The notes under the pieces: generated by a model
Told to the model about the DNA's origin: nothing
The model's input: the letters and a program-made list of their open reading frames with translations, nothing else
Databases searched by the model: none
Part shown: piece after piece, positions 18,991 to 28,035 of the stretch
How positions within the stretch are numbered: the first letter of the stretch is position 1
Layout of the letters: every line of letters begins with the position of its first letter
IMG/VR virus record: IMGVR_UViG_3300025151_005402
Span: 1 to 37,184 of that record
Strand: one strand, 5' to 3'
DNA: 37,184 bases
Origin: a virus
Position numbers and translations under genes: made by a program

Positions 18991-20362
18991 GCTGAACGAC
19001 CTTGGAAAAGGTCTGGCGTTTCTGCGCGAGAACCCCATCGCTTTTATAGAGCTGATGGGTGCCACGCCAGAGCAATGGCAGCGCGAGGCGTTTGAGGCAC
19101 TGCAGTCCAATAACCGCATCAGCATCCGCTCCGGTCACGGCATTGGTAAAACGGCGTTCCTGAGCTGGGTCACGTTGTGGCAGCTCTTAACGCACTACCC
19201 GACCAAGGTCGCCTGTACTGCGAACACGTCAGCGCAGCTCTACGACGTGCTTTGGGCCGAGGTCAGCAAATGGCACCGGCGTCTGCCGCAGCAATTCCAA
19301 GACCTGCTGGAGATCAAGTCTGACCGCATCGAGCTGCGCGGTGCTGCGAATGAGAGCTTTGCGGTGGCGAAGGTCTCCCGGCGAGAAAACCCGGAGGCGC
19401 TGCAGGGGCTTCACTCGGAGAACCTGCTGTTCGTGATCGACGAGGCGTCAGGCATCGACAACGTGGTGTTCGAGGTCGCGGAGGGATCGATGTCCACGCC
19501 ACATGCGCGGACGATATTGTGCGGCAACCCCACCCGGTCGGAGGGGTATTTCTACGAGACGCACACGAAGATGCGTCACCGCTGGAAGACGATGCGGGTG
19601 CCGAGCTGGGAAAGTACGCAAGTCTCCGACGAGTTTGTCGAGGACATGAAGATCAAGTACGGCGAAGAGTCGAACGTGTTCCGCGTTCGTGTCGCTGCGG
19701 ACTTCCCGGAGGCTGACGACGATGCCGTCATGGCGCTTTGGAAGGTCGAGGCTGCGGTCGACCGGGACGTGGAGACGACCGGGTCTGTTATCTGGGGTTT
19801 GGATGTATCGCGCACCGGCAAGGATCGCTGCGCCCTCGCTAAACGCCAAGGCAATACGTTGCTGGAGCCGATCAAGTCATGGCAGCGCAATGACCTGATG
19901 GTGACGGTCGGCATGGTGGTCGACGAGTACGACGCGACGTATGGGCCGCTACGCCCGGAGGCGATCTGTGTCGACACCATTGGACTTGGTGCGGCGGTAG
20001 CGGACCGGCTGCGGGAGCTGGGCTACCCGGCCATCGATGTCAACGTGTCCGAGAACGCGGCGGTGAAGCAGCGGTTCATGCGGCTGCGCGACGAACTTTG
20101 GTGGAAGGCGAAAGACTGGTTCGACGAGATGGACTGCAAGATCGTCAGGGATGACGAGCTGATCTCGGAACTGACCATGCCGCGCTATGCGTTTACCAGC
20201 GGCGGCAAAATCAAGGTTGAAAGCAAAGACGAGCTGAGAAAACGCGCCCGGTCTCCCGACTTGGCAGACGCGTTTATTTTGACGTTCGTCGATGAGGGTC
20301 GCGGCGGCACGAGCTGGGCATCGCAGCGGCCAATCGAAATTGACACAAATTATGTGGTTTAG
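18983..20362 (+). CDS. terL: Large terminase subunit
   Basis: 459 residues. Walker A is SGHGIGKT (residues 50-57), Walker B with the catalytic acid is LLFVIDEAS (D153, E154), and the motor coupling motif follows at ILCGNPT (about 178-184). The C-terminal RNase H-like nuclease begins with WGLDVSRTGKDRCAL (D274), continues with ICVDTIGLG, and ends with SPDLADAF, giving the three metal-binding acids. It would cut and pump concatemeric DNA into the prohead through the portal. ATG at 18983 overlaps the previous gene by eight bases; upstream extension is unlikely. Portal starts one base after its stop. Confidence 0.95.
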   Translation: MTELNDLGKGLAFLRENPIAFIELMGATPEQWQREAFEALQSNNRISIRSGHGIGKTAFLSWVTLWQLLTHYPTKVACTANTSAQLYDVLWAEVSKWHRRLPQQFQDLLEIKSDRIELRGAANESFAVAKVSRRENPEALQGLHSENLLFVIDEASGIDNVVFEVAEGSMSTPHARTILCGNPTRSEGYFYETHTKMRHRWKTMRVPSWESTQVSDEFVEDMKIKYGEESNVFRVRVAADFPEADDDAVMALWKVEAAVDRDVETTGSVIWGLDVSRTGKDRCALAKRQGNTLLEPIKSWQRNDLMVTVGMVVDEYDATYGPLRPEAICVDTIGLGAAVADRLRELGYPAIDVNVSENAAVKQRFMRLRDELWWKAKDWFDEMDCKIVRDDELISELTMPRYAFTSGGKIKVESKDELRKRARSPDLADAFILTFVDEGRGGTSWASQRPIEIDTNYVV

Positions 20363-22387
20363 ATGGACAACATTCGAATAAGCAGCCTGATCGGCGCAGA
20401 GATCAATGATGCCATCGGCAATCTTGGTTCCGAGGTATCGCAGGAGCGCAAGGACGCGCTCGAATATTACCTGTCGGAGCCTTTTGGCAATGAACAGGAT
20501 GGGCGCTCAAGTGTTATTTCTTCTGATGTACACGACGTCGTTGAATGGATTTTACCTTCCCTCATGCGGACGTTCTGCAGCTCCGACCAGATTGTCCGTT
20601 TTGACGCGCGTCAGGAGAGCGATATCGAGGCTGCGCGACAGGCGACGGACTATGTAAATTTTATCATCACTCAAGACAATGAGTGGACGCAGATCGCCTA
20701 TAACTGGATGAAGGACGCGCTTATCCAGAAGGTCGGCGTAATTAAGCATCTCTATGAGACGGTCGAAGAATACGACATGGAGATGTATGAGGATTTGACC
20801 GACGCAGAGTATGCGTTGATCGCCTCTGATCCCGATTTCGAAATTCTCGAACACACTGAGAAGTCGGTCGAGCTGCAGGTCGATGTCGAGGAAGACGACG
20901 ACGCGCTGATCGAGGGCATGATGACCGGCACGTCGCATGATGTGCGTGGCCGCAGGTCTTCGGAGACTGGCTGTGTCACCATCGTTAACGTGCCGCCGGA
21001 AGAGTTTCTGATCAGCAAGGACGCGCGGACAGTCGACGATGCGACATTCGTCGCGCACCGGGTCGAGAAAAGCGTTTACGAGCTGGTGCAGATGGGCTTT
21101 GACCGCGAACAGGTCGAAGACCTGCCTAGCTATTCCAGCCTGACGACATCCGAGGAACGCCGCGCTCGATACAATCGCGATGACGACGTGGACAACGACG
21201 TGCAGTCCGATCCGATGCTGCGCAAGGTTCTGATCCACGAATGCTACATGCGGTTCGATCCCGAAGACGATGGCCGGGTGGCGCTGCACAAAGTCACGGT
21301 CGGTGGCAGCGGTCACGAAATCCTAGACATCGAAGAAGTTATGGAGGTGCCGTTCTCCACCATTTGTCCGATCCAGATACCGCACAAGTTTTACGGCCTG
21401 TCGGTCGCGGACACGGTGATGGACCTGCAGCTTATCAAGTCTACCATTATGCGCCAGACGCTCGATGGCCTGTACATGACGACAAACCCCCGGCTAGAGG
21501 TAGTCGAGGGGCAGACGAACATCGGCGACCTGCTGAACAACCGCCCCGGCTCAATCGTGCGGGTGCGTCAGCCCGGTGCGATCCGGGAGCTGAACCAGCA
21601 GGGTGTCAACGCTGCCAAGACAATCGGGATGCTCGATTATCTCGATGGCGTGAGAGAGAGCCGCACGGGTGTCAGCAAAAACTCGATGGGGCTAAACGCC
21701 GAGTCGCTGCAGAACACAACCGCGACGGCGGTGTCTGCCATGCAGAACGTGGCGCAGCAAAAGATCGAGCTGATCGCGCGGATGTTTGCCGAGACCGGCA
21801 TCAAACATTTGGCGAAATGTGTGTTGATGCTTGTCAGCCGTTACCAGTCGGACAAACGCATCATGCGCATCCGGGATAAATACATCGAGTTTGATCCCCG
21901 GATGTGGTCGAACAAGTTTGATGCCTCGATAGACATCGGCTACGGCGGCGGCATGAAAGAGGGGCAAATGCGCACCCTTGCCGTGATTGCCGAGAAGCAG
22001 GAACAGCTCCTGCAGATGCTGGGGCCAAACAATCCGCTCGTCGATATGAAGCAGTATCGCGACACGTTGGCAAAGATTGTCGAGAGCGCCGGGTTCAATC
22101 GACCGGAGGCGTTCTTTAAACCGATCACTGCCGAGCAAATCATGCAGATGCAAGAGGCGGCCGAACAACCACAACAGCCGCAGATGACGCCGGAAATGAT
22201 TGAAACACAGGCCAAGATCGAGGCCGACCGCATGAAGATGGAAGCAGAGATACAGCTGAAGCGCGAGAAACAGGAAGCCGAGCTGCAGCTAAAAATTCAG
22301 GAGCTGAACGCCGAGATCGAAATGAAACGGATCGAACTGGCAACCGAGACAGGCGATCAGCAGATCAACATTCGATCAGTCGGCTAA
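20363..22387 (+). CDS. Portal protein, P22-like
   Basis: 674 residues, near the 725 of P22 portal. The N-terminal helix region with SSDVHDVVEWILPSLMRTFCSS, the acidic middle (about 172-180), the stretch VMDLQLIKSTIMRQTLDGLYMTTNPRLEV and RESRTGVSKNSMGLNAESL match the P22-type portal family. The last 75 residues are a long Gln/Glu/Lys coiled coil, corresponding to the barrel or crown. Twelve copies form the DNA entry channel at one capsid vertex and contact TerL. It starts immediately after TerL; its stop shares a base with the next start. Confidence 0.9.
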   Translation: MDNIRISSLIGAEINDAIGNLGSEVSQERKDALEYYLSEPFGNEQDGRSSVISSDVHDVVEWILPSLMRTFCSSDQIVRFDARQESDIEAARQATDYVNFIITQDNEWTQIAYNWMKDALIQKVGVIKHLYETVEEYDMEMYEDLTDAEYALIASDPDFEILEHTEKSVELQVDVEEDDDALIEGMMTGTSHDVRGRRSSETGCVTIVNVPPEEFLISKDARTVDDATFVAHRVEKSVYELVQMGFDREQVEDLPSYSSLTTSEERRARYNRDDDVDNDVQSDPMLRKVLIHECYMRFDPEDDGRVALHKVTVGGSGHEILDIEEVMEVPFSTICPIQIPHKFYGLSVADTVMDLQLIKSTIMRQTLDGLYMTTNPRLEVVEGQTNIGDLLNNRPGSIVRVRQPGAIRELNQQGVNAAKTIGMLDYLDGVRESRTGVSKNSMGLNAESLQNTTATAVSAMQNVAQQKIELIARMFAETGIKHLAKCVLMLVSRYQSDKRIMRIRDKYIEFDPRMWSNKFDASIDIGYGGGMKEGQMRTLAVIAEKQEQLLQMLGPNNPLVDMKQYRDTLAKIVESAGFNRPEAFFKPITAEQIMQMQEAAEQPQQPQMTPEMIETQAKIEADRMKMEAEIQLKREKQEAELQLKIQELNAEIEMKRIELATETGDQQINIRSVG

Positions 22388-22500
22388 TGGCTAAAAAGGC
22401 GTCATCGCAAAAAATTGTCCTCAACGACCGCCCCCGCAAACGTCCGGGACGCCACCGCAAGACGACGCCCAAACGCGAAAAGAAACGTAATTTTTTCTAA
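22387..22500 (+). CDS. Tiny basic peptide between portal and large virion protein (1)
   Basis: 37 residues, about 40 percent Lys/Arg (MAKKASSQKIVLNDRPRKRP..., ending in KRNFF). ATG shares a base with the portal stop (TAATG). Very basic peptides of this size are frequent next to podovirus portals, probably binding DNA or the acidic scaffold, but no function has been shown to my knowledge. Confidence 0.6.
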   Translation: MAKKASSQKIVLNDRPRKRPGRHRKTTPKREKKRNFF

Positions 22501-22512
22501 GGAGATCGAGCC

Positions 22513-22608
22513 ATGCCGATGGTGAAGGGCAAAAAGTATCCGTACACGAGGGCCGGAATGAAGGCCGCTGCCAAGGCGCGTAAAAAGGGCAAGAAAAAGA
22601 AAAAATAA
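22513..22608 (+). CDS. Tiny basic peptide between portal and large virion protein (2)
   Basis: 31 residues: MPMVKGKKYPYTRAGMKAAA followed by a Lys/Arg-only tail. A strong AAGGAGATCGAGCC site precedes it. The KKYPYTxAGMxAA pattern followed by a Lys tail is widely seen in phages near portal or capsid genes. Its stop shares a base with the next start (TAATG). The function is unknown; DNA condensation or virion packaging is possible. Confidence 0.65.
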   Translation: MPMVKGKKYPYTRAGMKAAAKARKKGKKKKK

Positions 22609-25600
22609 TGCCGCACGGTCAGCCCCATGCCGCGGCGGGATTGTTAAGCGAAAATCAACCTGCCCTAAACTTTATTGATGTGCGGAGTAATCCTTACGAG
22701 CCGATCTATCCGCTTGTCGGCGATCCTAACCTTGGGACAGGCAGTTACTCTCTGCCGTACTTCCAAGGCAACGTGCCGACTGGTTCTGTCGGCGTAGACC
22801 GTAATTTCATGCGCACTACGGTGCGACCGGCGCTGGGCGTGTTGGGCGATAGCCCCGGTTTTTCGGGGCATGGCGTGGCTGACGTTGTACCGTTCACTGC
22901 CCCATTCATGGCAGCGGGTGACTATGTCGCGCGGAACATGAACCGCGAATATGTCGGACGCCCCGGCGCTCAGATTTTAGACTTGGCAATTGTAGGGGTG
23001 CCGGGTGTTCTCGATGCCGCCCTGATACCCGCCGCCCGGCGCGGCGCTTCGACGTTATTTGACCGTGCGGTCGGCGATAGATTGCCGATGACATCTGGCG
23101 AGTTGGCGGCATTGAAGTCACGCATGGACGCAGCGCGTGATGTCACGCCGCAGCCACCGGCCCAGATCGCTGCACCCGAAGCGGCAGCGCCACGTCAGGT
23201 GGAACCGCCGCCGCTATTAGCGGCAGATGAAGCGCCTTTTCCGAACAGTGGGACGTTTCAAACAACCGATAACGGAAACCTTATCGGTTACAAGGTGATG
23301 GCTGTTGAAGATGGCAAACTTGTATCAGGCGCGAATAGCCGCTTGTCTTTTGAAAATGCCGTTGGTGCAAACATATCCATGCCGGGACAAGGCGTTTTTT
23401 TCAGCAATAACCCGGAGTATGTAAAATCATACTATGCTGGTTTAGCTGATAATGAGGTTTTGCTGAAATTAGAGGTTGATCCAAAAAACATTAAGTCTGG
23501 CAACATTAACGATGTCGAGCCAGAAATTGGGGCATCAGCAGCAAAAATAGTTGGGATTGAACCAATTGAACCGCAGCCGCTGGTGATGTATGATCAAGCC
23601 CCCGTTGGCGGCAATCCGGTCGGGAACATTGCGGACCCAATCGCCCAAAAGCCAGTTTCTGGTGCTACGGTACCGGACCCCTCAACGGGGCCATATGCAA
23701 ATGAGATACCGGTAACTTATCAGGGTAAGCCTCTTGAGGTTCTTACCCCCAACGAGTTCGCAGAACTTGGGCGCTCTTATGGCGTCGACAACCTTGGGCC
23801 ACTCAGCGCCCCAGTGCGCTACGAGTATTCTGACGGTGCCAGTTTCGAAATCCCCGGTGGGGTCGATGGCGAGTTTACCTATTACGACCTGCTAAAAATT
23901 CGGTCGGACGCGATTGATCCCAGTCGCATCCCGGCTGAACTGCACACACAAATACAGCGCAAACTTATCAACACGATGACGCCTAAAGTCATCACCGATG
24001 AGCATGTTTTTAATGCCATGCTTTTCGGTATCACGTCGCCAAACCAGCCGCTGTTCGCAAACCAGTTAGCGGCAAGTCGTTTGCGAGTGCGTAACCGTGA
24101 CGACATCGAGCGCCTCGCCAGTTTCTTCAAATATCCTGTTAACGCAAAACTCGCGAAGGAGGAGAAACTTGAAATTGATCGCGAGATGGCGCGGACGTTT
24201 GGTGTACAGGCGGCGAAAGACGGCGGCTTAGGTATTAAAGGATCGGCTGACTATTCGAACATTGCGAGACTGGCAAAGCTGTTTCTAGAGCGCCCAGAGT
24301 TCTTCCGCATTGGTCCCGCTGAGAGTTGGCCGCTGTTTGTCGACCGTCTCAGCTCACAGGTGCAGGGTCTAGGCACCAAGACCGCTGCGTTCAGCGCAGT
24401 GTGGCAGAAACCAAACGTCGCCGGTATTTCTGCAATTGATCGCCACATGGCGTCGATATTCTTTGACAAGTTTTATCGCACCAAAAAGGCGAAAGCAGAG
24501 GCCGAGCGGGTGCTGTCAGATCGCTGGGGCGCAGCCATCGATCAACGCAGACAGATCGATAAGCAGTACAAAGGTCGGACGGACAGCGACGAGTACAAAC
24601 GCGCGACACAATATTTGCCGAGCGGTAGTGCAAAGAAAGTGCGGGGCAAGGCCGCGATACTGCGGGAGCCGGGTGGCGAGGGATTTTTTACTGACCACAT
24701 GTTGGCGCAGTTGAAACCGCGCAGCTCTAAACTGATGACGCCGAACCCGAATGTCGGTCGATCAGCAATGGCCTCGCTGATTAGCGGCACGGAGTTTAAT
24801 CCATCGCCTGTGATGATTAACCCGAACATCTCAAAAGAGTATGCGGGTATTAACTGGGTTGCGCAGCCCGACAATATTTTTATGGCATCGCCTCTCTACA
24901 AACGAGCCATCGAGCTGAACGTCGAAGAGGCAGAAAAAACAGGGTTGTCGGTTTTTGCCGAACAGTGGCGCAAATGGGACAGGCAGCGGCGTTCTCTGGA
25001 GCCGCACGAAAATATGTTCCCCGGCCTCGAAAAGATGCCGAAAATTAGTCACGAGCAAATGCGAAATGTTCTGGCTAAGTTTAAGCAGCAAGGCGTCACG
25101 GATCAGCAAAAAGTGGAATTTGCGGACCCGGAGACGGGCGTACTTACACAACGTCTGAAGCCTAACCGGCCTCTTGAAGGTGATCCGGCGGGTCTGGCGT
25201 ATTTCGATCAGGGACCGGGCATCTTGCGGAGCGCAGACCCGTGGGTGGACGATGCGGGTACTCCAGTGTACCCTATGTATTACAATTTTAGAGAATTGCC
25301 GGATAGCTATGCCAAAGACAAAGTCGCACAATGGTTGGGCGCAAGAGAAGGCGCTGCCGGACTCGGATGGCTCGACGACGCAGAACAAGAAGCCGCTCGA
25401 CGAGCCGACGAAAATGACCTCCTACGCAGAGACAGTGTTGCTAGGGGCGGGACGCCATCCCTCCAGTCCCGAGTGGATGAAAGACTCAAATCTGTTCGCG
25501 GATCATTAGGTGCGTGGTCCCTCGCGTTTGACGATGCAGGGCAACTCAAAAAAGAATTAAGCCGCCAAGACCTGCTAGAGATGGCAGGGGTTCTTGTCGA

Positions 25601-26429
25601 CGTTCTGCACGTCGGCGGTCGCGGAGGGATGGATACTGCCACGCGCGGTTTCCTATATTCGAACCCTAGTTTTTCTGACCCGATTAAGGTGCCTGATGAT
25701 GTTGTGCGGAAGATACCTAATTTGCTGCACTACGGCCCTGATAGTGATGATGTCGCAAAAATCGCTCCGGGTTATCGACAGATTGGAATAAACGTCGACA
25801 ATGTTCTTGCGGCGCAGGACAAGGCAAGAACTGATCCACGCTATCAAAGTTTGCTGCCCATCGAGCTTGGATTGCCTGACGGTAAACCCGAAGACCTGTT
25901 TATGTACGTTTTGACCCATGAAATGGGTCATGCCATGCACGAATCAGTGCCGCGTTTGGCGCAACAATTGCAGAATTTTCCGAATGCAGAGATTGATCCA
26001 GCGATCTCGTTGTCTCGTGTTTTGACTAATCTCGTGTCTCGTAACAGCGCGGAAGAGGGCGCAGTTTTGTCTCGATACGATGCGGTCAATTTAGGGGCAA
26101 CCATGCAGGAAGAGGCCATAAAAATTAGCAAAAAAAGACGCCCTACTGCATGGGCAAACTCTGAAATAAAAGACCCAAATTTCGGCATTCGTACAAGTGA
26201 AGCAGAGCGGATGCACCATTACCTGCACACGCCGCAGGAGCTGTTGGCAGACGTTGCTGCGACAATGTTGGAAAACCCTGCGTCAATTCGTAAGACGGAA
26301 ATTTATACGTTTTTGAAAAATCTATTCGGTAAAGGCGTCTACAAAGACGTTATCAAATTCGGTGCATTTGGTGGTCTGACGCTGCCGCAGATTTTGCAGA
26401 TGTCTGAACAGAACGAGACGCAGGGGTAA
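22608..26429 (+). CDS. 1273-residue multidomain protein: ART-like, HhH-GPD-like and zinc-peptidase motifs
   Basis: The order seen is: an N-terminal region with hydrophobic stretches (about 80-145); a possible ADP-ribosyltransferase-like domain (about 215-320, GYKVMAVEDGK, GQGVFFSNNPEYVKSYYAG, EIGASAAKIVGIE); a helical domain (about 445-640) with GLGTKTA (587-593) and AIDRHM (609-614), so K591 and D611 match the Lys and Asp of helix-hairpin-helix DNA glycosylase/AP lyases; and a C-terminal zincin with H1104-E-M-G-H1108 plus the likely third ligand E near 1209 (PQELLADVAAT). Location between portal and scaffold suggests a virion component, possibly injected. The ART call is weak, the HhH-GPD moderate, the zincin good. 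No signal peptide. Confidence 0.72.
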   Translation: MPHGQPHAAAGLLSENQPALNFIDVRSNPYEPIYPLVGDPNLGTGSYSLPYFQGNVPTGSVGVDRNFMRTTVRPALGVLGDSPGFSGHGVADVVPFTAPFMAAGDYVARNMNREYVGRPGAQILDLAIVGVPGVLDAALIPAARRGASTLFDRAVGDRLPMTSGELAALKSRMDAARDVTPQPPAQIAAPEAAAPRQVEPPPLLAADEAPFPNSGTFQTTDNGNLIGYKVMAVEDGKLVSGANSRLSFENAVGANISMPGQGVFFSNNPEYVKSYYAGLADNEVLLKLEVDPKNIKSGNINDVEPEIGASAAKIVGIEPIEPQPLVMYDQAPVGGNPVGNIADPIAQKPVSGATVPDPSTGPYANEIPVTYQGKPLEVLTPNEFAELGRSYGVDNLGPLSAPVRYEYSDGASFEIPGGVDGEFTYYDLLKIRSDAIDPSRIPAELHTQIQRKLINTMTPKVITDEHVFNAMLFGITSPNQPLFANQLAASRLRVRNRDDIERLASFFKYPVNAKLAKEEKLEIDREMARTFGVQAAKDGGLGIKGSADYSNIARLAKLFLERPEFFRIGPAESWPLFVDRLSSQVQGLGTKTAAFSAVWQKPNVAGISAIDRHMASIFFDKFYRTKKAKAEAERVLSDRWGAAIDQRRQIDKQYKGRTDSDEYKRATQYLPSGSAKKVRGKAAILREPGGEGFFTDHMLAQLKPRSSKLMTPNPNVGRSAMASLISGTEFNPSPVMINPNISKEYAGINWVAQPDNIFMASPLYKRAIELNVEEAEKTGLSVFAEQWRKWDRQRRSLEPHENMFPGLEKMPKISHEQMRNVLAKFKQQGVTDQQKVEFADPETGVLTQRLKPNRPLEGDPAGLAYFDQGPGILRSADPWVDDAGTPVYPMYYNFRELPDSYAKDKVAQWLGAREGAAGLGWLDDAEQEAARRADENDLLRRDSVARGGTPSLQSRVDERLKSVRGSLGAWSLAFDDAGQLKKELSRQDLLEMAGVLVDVLHVGGRGGMDTATRGFLYSNPSFSDPIKVPDDVVRKIPNLLHYGPDSDDVAKIAPGYRQIGINVDNVLAAQDKARTDPRYQSLLPIELGLPDGKPEDLFMYVLTHEMGHAMHESVPRLAQQLQNFPNAEIDPAISLSRVLTNLVSRNSAEEGAVLSRYDAVNLGATMQEEAIKISKKRRPTAWANSEIKDPNFGIRTSEAERMHHYLHTPQELLADVAATMLENPASIRKTEIYTFLKNLFGKGVYKDVIKFGAFGGLTLPQILQMSEQNETQG

Positions 26430-26433
26430 TCTA

Positions 26434-27705
26434 ATGGTTCAATTTTACGGCCCCGGCGCGGTCAACGATCCGTTCTATATGGCAGCGGTTGCGGCTAACA
26501 ATCCGCTTTTGTCGCTTAACAATCGGTTTTCGCCGGGTGCGCGGTATATGGAGCAATACGGTTTCCAGCCTACTGTGCCTGTAACAATTCCCCCGGCGCA
26601 ACAAACAGTAGAACCCACGCCACCACCGGAGCCTCTGGTCAACATCGAACCCCGCGTCTCTATGCGGCGACCGGATTTAGGATATCCAACAGAAGCTCCA
26701 TCGTTTACTCCGACGTATAGTTACGGTTTACCCGGATATGAGGCGGTCGACCATGCGACTAGCAGCGGTTTACTGGGTGAAAAGGATATGATGTCGACTT
26801 ATGGCGTTGAGGATTTTGGCGCTATTGGCGGGGCAAACAGGGAAGAAGCAATAGCTAGTTTAGCGCAGCAAAACGCGATGTATTCGTATGATCAAGCGAA
26901 CCCCAGCGCCGTGTCGACGCTCTCAAAAATATTTGATCAGCCGATTACGACGACAGCCAACAATTTCCTAAACGCCCAATTTAACCAACCGGCAAACCTC
27001 GTCGGCGCGGTCACCGGCAGTACAATTATGGGGCAAATTGCAGGAGAAATGGGGAGAATAAACGTCGGCAACCTAGCGTATGACCGCGCGATGGAGATGC
27101 AGGGAGTGCCGGGCTACAGCACCGGATCAATCGACGGGCAGATGTTCTCAATATCGCCTACAAGCTACGGCGCACAGGTTATGTCTGGCGTTGTCCCGGA
27201 TTGGTTCGACATTGATACGGCTGAAAAAATGAGCGCAGTTAACGCTGGTCTTGATCCTGAAAGCGGAACAGCTCTGAGCGGCTTTACTCCCGGTGTTGGC
27301 GGGTATAATGCGCAGGGTAATTTTGTCGATGCCTTCGGCAACATCAGCGCGATGGGTACTATGAGCAATCTGCAAAGCCTCGCAAATTCTGATTTTGGCG
27401 GTAGTACAACACGAGCGCGGGAAGCGTTGCTTCGCGCCCGTCAGGGAATACAGCCATTGAATCGCATTAAACGCCGGGGCTTTTTCGAAGAGTTACCAGA
27501 CATAGGTGGTGATATAGACCCTAATTCCATCCCTGATTACAGCATAACTGCCGATCCTTTAAGCGGAATGGATCGAAGTTTATCAAACTCATTAAGTGCC
27601 GGACTAAGTTTCAGTGCCGAGGGTTCTTTGAGCGGAGCGGAAGGAACTGGCGGATTTGGCGTCGGTGATGCCGAAGACGGGTCCGGTGGCGGTCTGGGTT
27701 ACTAA
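26434..27705 (+). CDS. Gly/Ser/Pro-rich protein, unknown function
   Basis: 423 residues with no recognised domain. The N-terminus (VQFYGPGAVNDPFYMAAVAANNP) and a Pro-rich part (about 45-75) lead to a low-complexity body rich in Gly, Ser, Ala and Asn. The C-terminus is Gly/Ser/Asp repeats ending in GGGLGY. The composition resembles phage structural or internal proteins that lack a stable fold. It follows the 1273-residue protein by four bases and precedes a small conserved-looking gene, so it may be a partner of the large protein in the virion. This is inference from position only. Confidence 0.5.
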   Translation: MVQFYGPGAVNDPFYMAAVAANNPLLSLNNRFSPGARYMEQYGFQPTVPVTIPPAQQTVEPTPPPEPLVNIEPRVSMRRPDLGYPTEAPSFTPTYSYGLPGYEAVDHATSSGLLGEKDMMSTYGVEDFGAIGGANREEAIASLAQQNAMYSYDQANPSAVSTLSKIFDQPITTTANNFLNAQFNQPANLVGAVTGSTIMGQIAGEMGRINVGNLAYDRAMEMQGVPGYSTGSIDGQMFSISPTSYGAQVMSGVVPDWFDIDTAEKMSAVNAGLDPESGTALSGFTPGVGGYNAQGNFVDAFGNISAMGTMSNLQSLANSDFGGSTTRAREALLRARQGIQPLNRIKRRGFFEELPDIGGDIDPNSIPDYSITADPLSGMDRSLSNSLSAGLSFSAEGSLSGAEGTGGFGVGDAEDGSGGGLGY

Positions 27706-27710
27706 TTACA

Positions 27711-27962
27711 GTGCAGAACCTGCAAAAAATTATCGGACAGGGGCATGACGCAGAGCGCCTGTTGAATGACGATCTGTTGATCGAGAGTTTTAAGGCTGTT
27801 GAACAAAGTTACATCCGCCGCTGGATAGCAGCGGAAGGTGTGGATGAACGTGAACAACTACACGCGCTAATCACCGCGTTGGGAGACGTTCAATCCCACC
27901 TAGAAGAAATCGTGCAATCAGGCGTTTTAGCCGAAGAGCAACTGCGGATATCCCGTTCGTAG
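27711..27962 (+). CDS. Small helical protein common in podovirus head modules
   Basis: 83 residues from a GTG start. The pattern GHDAERLLNDDLLIESFKAVEQSYIRRW, then DEREQLHALITALGDVQSHLEEIVQSG, is that of small helical proteins often found just before scaffold genes in P22-portal phages. It has no enzymatic motif. It is immediately followed by an intrinsic terminator. A head-assembly role is suggested by position only. Confidence 0.6.
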   Translation: MQNLQKIIGQGHDAERLLNDDLLIESFKAVEQSYIRRWIAAEGVDEREQLHALITALGDVQSHLEEIVQSGVLAEEQLRISRS

Positions 27963-27991
27963 ACTCTTCGAATTTAATGACCGCAACCCAG

Positions 27992-28012
27992 ACCGCCTTC
28001 GGGCGGTTTTTT
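27992..28012 (+). terminator. Intrinsic terminator upstream of scaffold
   Basis: ACCGCC (27992-27997) and GGCGGT (28002-28007) pair around a TTCG loop and run into six T. It is a textbook intrinsic terminator 30 bases after the preceding stop. Only 23 bases separate it from the scaffold ATG, too few for a promoter, so scaffold expression must depend on read-through or antitermination. Confidence 0.85.
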
Positions 28013-28035
28013 CGTGGACGGTCGAGGAGTAAAAA

